Source: a virus. From it: a stretch of DNA of 26,018 nucleotides. Shown here in pieces: positions 23,778 through 26,018 of the stretch. The stretch's first letter is position 1. Each line of letters starts with the position of its first letter. The stretch spans positions 1 through 26,018 of the IMG/VR virus record IMGVR_UViG_3300033388_001210; one strand, 5' to 3'. The notes beneath the pieces were generated by a model that saw nothing but the letters and a program-made list of their open reading frames with translations, was not told where the DNA came from and searched no databases. Position numbers and translations under genes: made by a program.

Positions 23778-23986
23778 AGAATACAATGCTAACTAAAACA
23801 GATGCTATAATAATGCCAGTAGGTGTAACAGCTCCAGCTTGGGTTCCTGAATTAACAACTTGGCTAGGTTTACCGATAGCAATACTAACTTTATTATATA
23901 TGGTCTTTAAGGTAATAGATGGATATTATCAATGGCAACATCGCTGGGAAAAAAGAAAAAAAGAAAAGAAGCTTGACAATAAATAA
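23774..23986 (+). CDS. Holin-like small membrane protein (70 aa)
   Basis: A single hydrophobic segment at residues 29-48 (T-W-L-G-L-P-I-A-I-L-T-L-L-Y-M-V-F-K-V-I), an uncharged N-terminus with a few polar residues and a strongly basic C-terminus (R-W-E-K-R-K-K-E-K-K). This resembles the small class II or III holins and other phage membrane proteins encoded at the end of the tail module (T7 has gp17.5 after the fibre gene). The start overlaps the previous stop (ATGA). It is the last rightward gene before the terminators, and the endolysin is encoded on the opposite strand. Confidence 0.6.
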   Translation: MKNTMLTKTDAIIMPVGVTAPAWVPELTTWLGLPIAILTLLYMVFKVIDGYYQWQHRWEKRKKEKKLDNK

Positions 23987-24003
23987 TCAATAGTTTTAGA
24001 ATA

Positions 24004-24038
24004 TAGATGGAGGCGAAATCCTCCGTTTAAGTTTTTTT
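24004..24038 (+). terminator. Rho-independent terminator ending the rightward structural genes
   Basis: A 10-bp stem (24004-24013 with 24020-24029) built from GGAGG/CCTCC plus an AT- and GT-paired base, with a 6-base CGAAAT loop, is followed within two bases by seven T (24032-24038). It lies 18 bases after the holin-like stop. On the opposite strand no T-run follows, so it acts on rightward transcripts. Confidence 0.9.
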
Positions 24039-24046
24039 CATAGAGG

Positions 24047-24069
24047 ACTAGTCTTAATTGGCTAGTTTT
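24047..24069 (+). terminator. Second terminator-like hairpin at the convergence point
   Basis: ACTAGTC (24047-24053) pairs with GGCTAGT (24060-24066), with one T-G wobble and a TTAATT loop, followed by TTTTC. It overlaps the stop codon of the leftward resolvase gene (24062-24064). With the terminator just upstream it forms a double block against rightward transcription running antisense into the lysis operon. Confidence 0.65.
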
Positions 24070-24397
24070 CTATTATTATCTCTCCCTTAGCACCCCATAC
24101 TTTAGTTATACGAATATCGTATATATGTGAATCCTCTTTTAAAACAGCATCCATTACAGATTTACATAAATTATCAACATCAGGTCTTTGTTTATGTGGT
24201 TGACCTTCAACTAACTTTTTAAGTTTACTTTTAGGAATAGGCAATACAAAAGTTATATGACAGCCATTTTTAACCTCAACCCCTTTATCTCTACACTCAT
24301 CAGCAAAAGCACGGTACTTCATTACACAAGGTCTTTGTTTCCACTTATCAGAACGAGTCTGTCTAGGTTTAGAAACTGGTGTTATATTATATCTCAT
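24062..24397 (-). CDS. rusA: RusA-family Holliday junction resolvase
   Basis: A 111-residue enzyme that cuts four-way DNA junctions symmetrically as a dimer. The N-terminus has the strand S-K-P-R-Q-T-R, the middle F-V-L-P-I-P-K-S (50-57), and the catalytic part R-P-D-V-D-N-L-C-K-S-V-M-D-A-V (71-85) with I-Y-D-I at 92-95. The acids D73, D75 and D94 correspond to D70, D72 and D91 of E. coli RusA. Lys-rich residues 56-61 can contact DNA. An ATG at 24397 and a GTG at 24400 are both possible starts; the ribosome site is weak, so expression is likely by coupling to the lysozyme gene that it overlaps by 11 bases. Resolving branches would help packaging. Confidence 0.92.
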   Translation of the reverse strand: MRYNITPVSKPRQTRSDKWKQRPCVMKYRAFADECRDKGVEVKNGCHITFVLPIPKSKLKKLVEGQPHKQRPDVDNLCKSVMDAVLKEDSHIYDIRITKVWGAKGEIIIEN

Positions 24398-24797
24398 CAC
24401 TCATAAACAGATACAATTCCTCTGCCCTTCTTTTAGCTAATCCTCTTAATGGTTTTTTATTTGCTGAAATCCAATCCCAATTCTTAAATATACCCTTAAT
24501 ATCCTTGTTCTCAATAAAGCCTTTTAAAGAGCTTCTATTGTATGCCCCTTCTCCTACATTATAAATTAAGCTTTCTAGTGCTTCTCGTTGCCCTTTAGAT
24601 AGGTATTCAGGCAGTTTAAGTTTACTTAAATAGTAATTAATATAAACCTCTGCTACTCCGTCTGTTATTTCATCACCTTCTTTTACCTTTTTACCATTAG
24701 GATAAACAGTAGTGCCATACCCAATAGTCCAAACTCCAGCAGGGCATTTATAAGCTATTATTCTATAGCCCTCGTATTTCTTAATTAATTCGTTCAT
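24387..24797 (-). CDS. Endolysin, GH24 phage lysozyme
   Basis: A 136-residue muramidase that cuts the glycan strand of peptidoglycan. The N-terminal active site follows E-x8-(D/C)-x5-T: E9 in K-K-Y-E-G, C18 in Y-K-C-P-A-G, T24 in W-T-I-G-Y-G-T-T. The middle has Q-R-E-A-L-E-S-L-I-Y-N-V-G (about 70-82) and the end G-L-A-K-R-R-A-E-E-L-Y-L-F. There is no signal-anchor or signal peptide, so release across the inner membrane must depend on a holin. The Cys in the second position, as in phage P1 and phage 21 type endolysins, is a known variant. Strong AAGGAG ribosome site 7 bases before the ATG, with a 4-base overlap with the gene upstream. Confidence 0.95.
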   Translation of the reverse strand: MNELIKKYEGYRIIAYKCPAGVWTIGYGTTVYPNGKKVKEGDEITDGVAEVYINYYLSKLKLPEYLSKGQREALESLIYNVGEGAYNRSSLKGFIENKDIKGIFKNWDWISANKKPLRGLAKRRAEELYLFMSDEI

Positions 24798-25018
24798 TTT
24801 ATTGCTCCTTTGTCATTGTTTAAAAGTAAAAACCTATGCTCTTCTCTTCTTCTTTTAAATTCTTGCACACCGTCTTCTACTTCTTTTTTCACCCTCATTC
24901 TCTCTGCTGTTTTATTAGCTACTGATTGCCAGCTATCATCACAATCATATCCACCTTTAAATGCTCTTAGTCCAAAAGGTTTCATTTTCCTTTTATCTTT
25001 TTTAACAAAAGCTTTCAT
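24794..25018 (-). CDS. Hypothetical charged protein in the lysis operon (74 aa)
   Basis: Not recognised. The protein is basic (K/R-rich ends) with a short centre F-K-G-G-Y-D-C-D-D-S-W-Q-S-V-A-N-K and a long helix E-D-G-V-Q-E-F-K-R-R-R-E-E-H-R-F-L. The ATG at 25018 is preferred over the GTG at 25021 because AGGAGG lies 7 bases before it; its start overlaps the upstream stop (TGATG). It has no membrane segment. Its place next to the endolysin does not by itself show a lysis role. Confidence 0.7.
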   Translation of the reverse strand: MKAFVKKDKRKMKPFGLRAFKGGYDCDDSWQSVANKTAERMRVKKEVEDGVQEFKRRREEHRFLLLNNDKGAIK

Positions 25019-25251
25019 CACTTAACCTCCTGTATGTTTGCCACCATTGATGATGGTATTAAATCTCCGTCAACCCAAAAATCATAATCGTATAGTCTTT
25101 TTATATTTAGGTAGTATTTAAAAGCTTTCCAATCTTCTTTATCAAAGAATCTATATGTATGCCCTGTTAGTTTAGATACTATTACATAGAAATGGTCTTC
25201 AATGCTTCTTTGTGTACCTACTGGGTAGTTGTTTTTATCTATATTAAACAT
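25018..25251 (-). CDS. Hypothetical protein (77 aa)
   Basis: Not recognised. A compact alpha/beta pattern rich in Tyr, Phe and Asp (F-Y-V-I-V-S-K-L-T-G-H-T-Y-R-F-F-D-K-E-D-W). No signal peptide, no cysteine. The ribosome site is weak (AAAGAAAG about 11 bases before ATG). The start overlaps the upstream small gene by 8 bases and the stop overlaps the next start, so it is coupled with both. Confidence 0.65.
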   Translation of the reverse strand: MFNIDKNNYPVGTQRSIEDHFYVIVSKLTGHTYRFFDKEDWKAFKYYLNIKRLYDYDFWVDGDLIPSSMVANIQEVK

Positions 25252-25402
25252 CTTTATTTTCTTTCTTTGGATTGTTGATAACTATTCTTCTACTAAATAA
25301 AGCCCACTTCAAAGTTGACAAAAAAGGCATTTTAGTTGTCATTGTTAAACCGTCATCTGAATAATCAATATATATAGCAGTTTTTTCTTTTATATTAAAC
25401 AA
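25244..25402 (-). CDS. Hypothetical protein with TTG start (52 aa)
   Basis: An open frame of 52 residues that uses TTG at 25402-25400. The choice is supported by AGGAGG 6 bases upstream, within the end of the small membrane-peptide gene. The protein starts M-F-N-I-K-E-K-T-A-I-Y-I-D-Y and ends K-K-E-N-K-D-V; it has M-P-F-L-S-T-L-K-W-A-L-F-S-R-R-I-V as its only hydrophobic stretch, mixed with basic residues. It overlaps both neighbours by 8-13 bases, in keeping with the tight operon. Function unknown. Confidence 0.55.
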   Translation of the reverse strand: MFNIKEKTAIYIDYSDDGLTMTTKMPFLSTLKWALFSRRIVINNPKKENKDV

Positions 25403-25461
25403 AGTATTCCTCCTATTGTTAAAGCTATTAGTATGTTGCTTATTATTGTAATCTTATTCAT
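25390..25461 (-). CDS. Small hydrophobic membrane peptide (23 aa)
   Basis: A very short frame beginning MNKITIISNILIALTIG and ending at TAA (25392-25390). Nearly the whole peptide is one hydrophobic helix, long enough to cross a membrane. The ATG has a GAGGACAAC ribosome site, overlaps the stop of the upstream membrane gene by 8 bases, and its 3' end carries the AGGAGG of the next gene. A pinholin-like or accessory lysis peptide is conceivable, but the peptide could also just be a translation-coupling leader for the TTG gene. Confidence 0.5.
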   Translation of the reverse strand: MNKITIISNILIALTIGGILCLI

Positions 25462-25663
25462 TGTTGTCCTCTGTTAATACCATCTTGCACATATAAGTTT
25501 CATCATCATTTGTGGTTATAAACATATAATCGTTTTCTACCAACATCTCTACAGACTTTTCAAAGCCCCTGCTTAACCCCTTATAATAAGATTTTAACAC
25601 TACAGGTGTCATAATGCCCCCTATAATAATGCCATATAATAATATTTCTCTTAATGTCTTCAT
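25454..25663 (-). CDS. Single-span membrane protein in the lysis operon (69 aa)
   Basis: An N-terminal membrane helix (residues about 5-24, I-L-L-Y-G-I-I-I-G-G-I-M-T-P-V-V-L) is followed by a charged C-terminal domain (K-G-L-S-R-G-F-E-K-S-V-E-M-L) with an acidic end (E-D-N-N-E). An in-frame ATG at 25702 would place the start in the upstream gene; the ATG at 25663 is preferred because AAGGAG lies 9 bases upstream and gives a proper membrane N-terminus. The layout (one membrane helix, then soluble domain) would also fit an anti-holin or a holin partner. Its family is not recognised. Confidence 0.65.
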   Translation of the reverse strand: MKTLREILLYGIIIGGIMTPVVLKSYYKGLSRGFEKSVEMLVENDYMFITTNDDETYMCKMVLTEDNNE

Positions 25664-25676
25664 CTTTTCTTTCTCC

Positions 25677-25910
25677 TTATTTATCACAGTTAAGCTCTTC
25701 ATAAGCTATATTGTTATCTGTAATGTCGTCTATTAATTCTTGTTGTGTATCTGCATTAAAGAATACAGGCTTGTAAATATCGCAAAAGTTACTTAGTATA
25801 TTTTGACTGCACCCTTGCACGGATAGACTTATCAGCCCTAGCATTAGAAACTTTCTTGTTAGTCTTAATTGTTTGCTTTGCTTGTTTGTATTTAACTTTC
25901 TTAATACCAT
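25677..25910 (-). CDS. Probable o-spanin (Rz1-like outer-membrane lipoprotein)
   Basis: A 77-residue protein with a basic N-terminus (K5 to K20), a hydrophobic core F-L-M-L-G-L-I-S-L and lipobox-like S-V-Q-G-C (Cys34). After that Cys the mature part is 44 residues, with F-C-D-I-Y-K-P-V at 42-49 and a second Cys (C75) near the end; the pattern N-x-A-Y-E-E-L-N-C is common in Rz1-like phage lipoproteins. GGGAG lies 6 bases before the ATG at 25910. The first 122 bases overlap, in a different frame, with the upstream gene that would encode the i-spanin. Q at the -2 site of the lipobox is unusual. Confidence 0.65.
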   Translation of the reverse strand: MVLRKLNTNKQSKQLRLTRKFLMLGLISLSVQGCSQNILSNFCDIYKPVFFNADTQQELIDDITDNNIAYEELNCDK

Positions 25911-25983
25911 CTATAACTCCCTTAAAATATACTAAAAAAGGGCTTAATGCCTTGATTAGTGCTAATAAAACTTTGCTTTCCAT
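25789..25983 (-). CDS. Probable short i-spanin-like (Rz-like) protein (64 aa)
   Basis: A 64-residue protein with a hydrophobic N-terminal stretch (residues 5-27, V-L-L-A-L-I-K-A-L-S-P-F-L-V-Y-F-K-G-V-I) and a highly basic C-terminal helix with A-R-A-D-K-S-I-R-A-R-V-Q-S-K-Y-T-K at the end. Some small phage Rz-like proteins have a similar layout. It is far shorter than lambda Rz (153) and its membrane segment is interrupted by Lys, so the call is tentative. The gene for the probable o-spanin lies within and beyond it in another frame, as in Rz/Rz1. The ribosome site is weak (ACTAAG); upstream sequence is cut by the window edge. Confidence 0.5.
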   Translation of the reverse strand: MESKVLLALIKALSPFLVYFKGVIDGIKKVKYKQAKQTIKTNKKVSNARADKSIRARVQSKYTK

Positions 25984-26018
25984 CTTAGTGACTAAACTTG
26001 TTAATTAAAGTTTGTAAT

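Noticed and set aside
24004-24069. Bidirectional terminator
   Set aside because: The leftward strand has no T-run directly after either stem, so action on leftward transcripts is not supported.
1-26018. CRISPR array, tRNA genes, insertion sequences, integrase with attachment site
   Set aside because: No spaced direct repeats, cloverleaf patterns with conserved T-loop, transposase or recombinase motifs were found by reading both strands.

Overview
The window is a contiguous piece of an AT-rich genome of a tailed phage with a podovirus (short-tail, T7-like morphogenesis) plan. The main support is a terminase, a T7-type head-to-tail connector (portal), a scaffold, a major capsid protein, tail tubular A and B proteins, three very large virion/ejection proteins and one fibre, all in the usual order. 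The host is most likely a low-GC Gram-negative bacterium: there is a probable overlapping spanin pair (an inner-membrane protein plus an outer-membrane lipoprotein, needed only where there is an outer membrane), start sites carry AAGGAG-type ribosome sites, and AGA dominates among arginine codons. The exact host and the GC value cannot be fixed by eye. No integrase, DNA polymerase or phage RNA polymerase is encoded in this window, so lifestyle is undecided.

Layout: (1) 107-3356, rightward: a tightly packed run of small genes, several Cys-rich zinc-ribbon-like proteins, a DUF551-like protein, a frameshifted gene (1398-1686) and a small XRE-type regulator. Two start sites in this part have hairpins directly before the ribosome site. 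(2) 3360-8765, rightward: probable small terminase, large terminase, portal, Bbp19-like protein and scaffold, closed by a terminator. (3) 8824-10420: a probable sigma70-type promoter with a long leader drives the major capsid protein and two small proteins. Three terminator-like hairpins lie between 8778 and 10420. (4) 10437-20019: tail tubular A, a modular tail tubular B, a gp14-like internal virion protein, a coiled-coil-rich virion protein and a 1323-residue LPD38-type ejection protein. (5) 20045-23986: fibre, DUF4376-like protein, a 49-residue basic protein, a multi-span membrane protein and a holin-like protein, ending at two terminators. (6) 24062-25983, leftward: a lysis operon (spanin pair, small membrane proteins, GH24 lysozyme) that ends with a RusA-type Holliday junction resolvase.

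How it fits together: small genes and a regulator come first, then packaging and capsid building, with the capsid genes set apart between terminators for high and stepped expression. The tail and ejection proteins follow. The convergent lysis operon carries both the enzymes that open the cell and a resolvase that can clear branched DNA before packaging. The most interesting sequence-level points are the frameshifted gene with a prfB-like CTT-TAA junction, a possible pseudoknot leader at 1708-1744, the modules shared between the fibre and two small proteins encoded next to the capsid gene, and the discoidin-like insertions in the tail tubular B protein.
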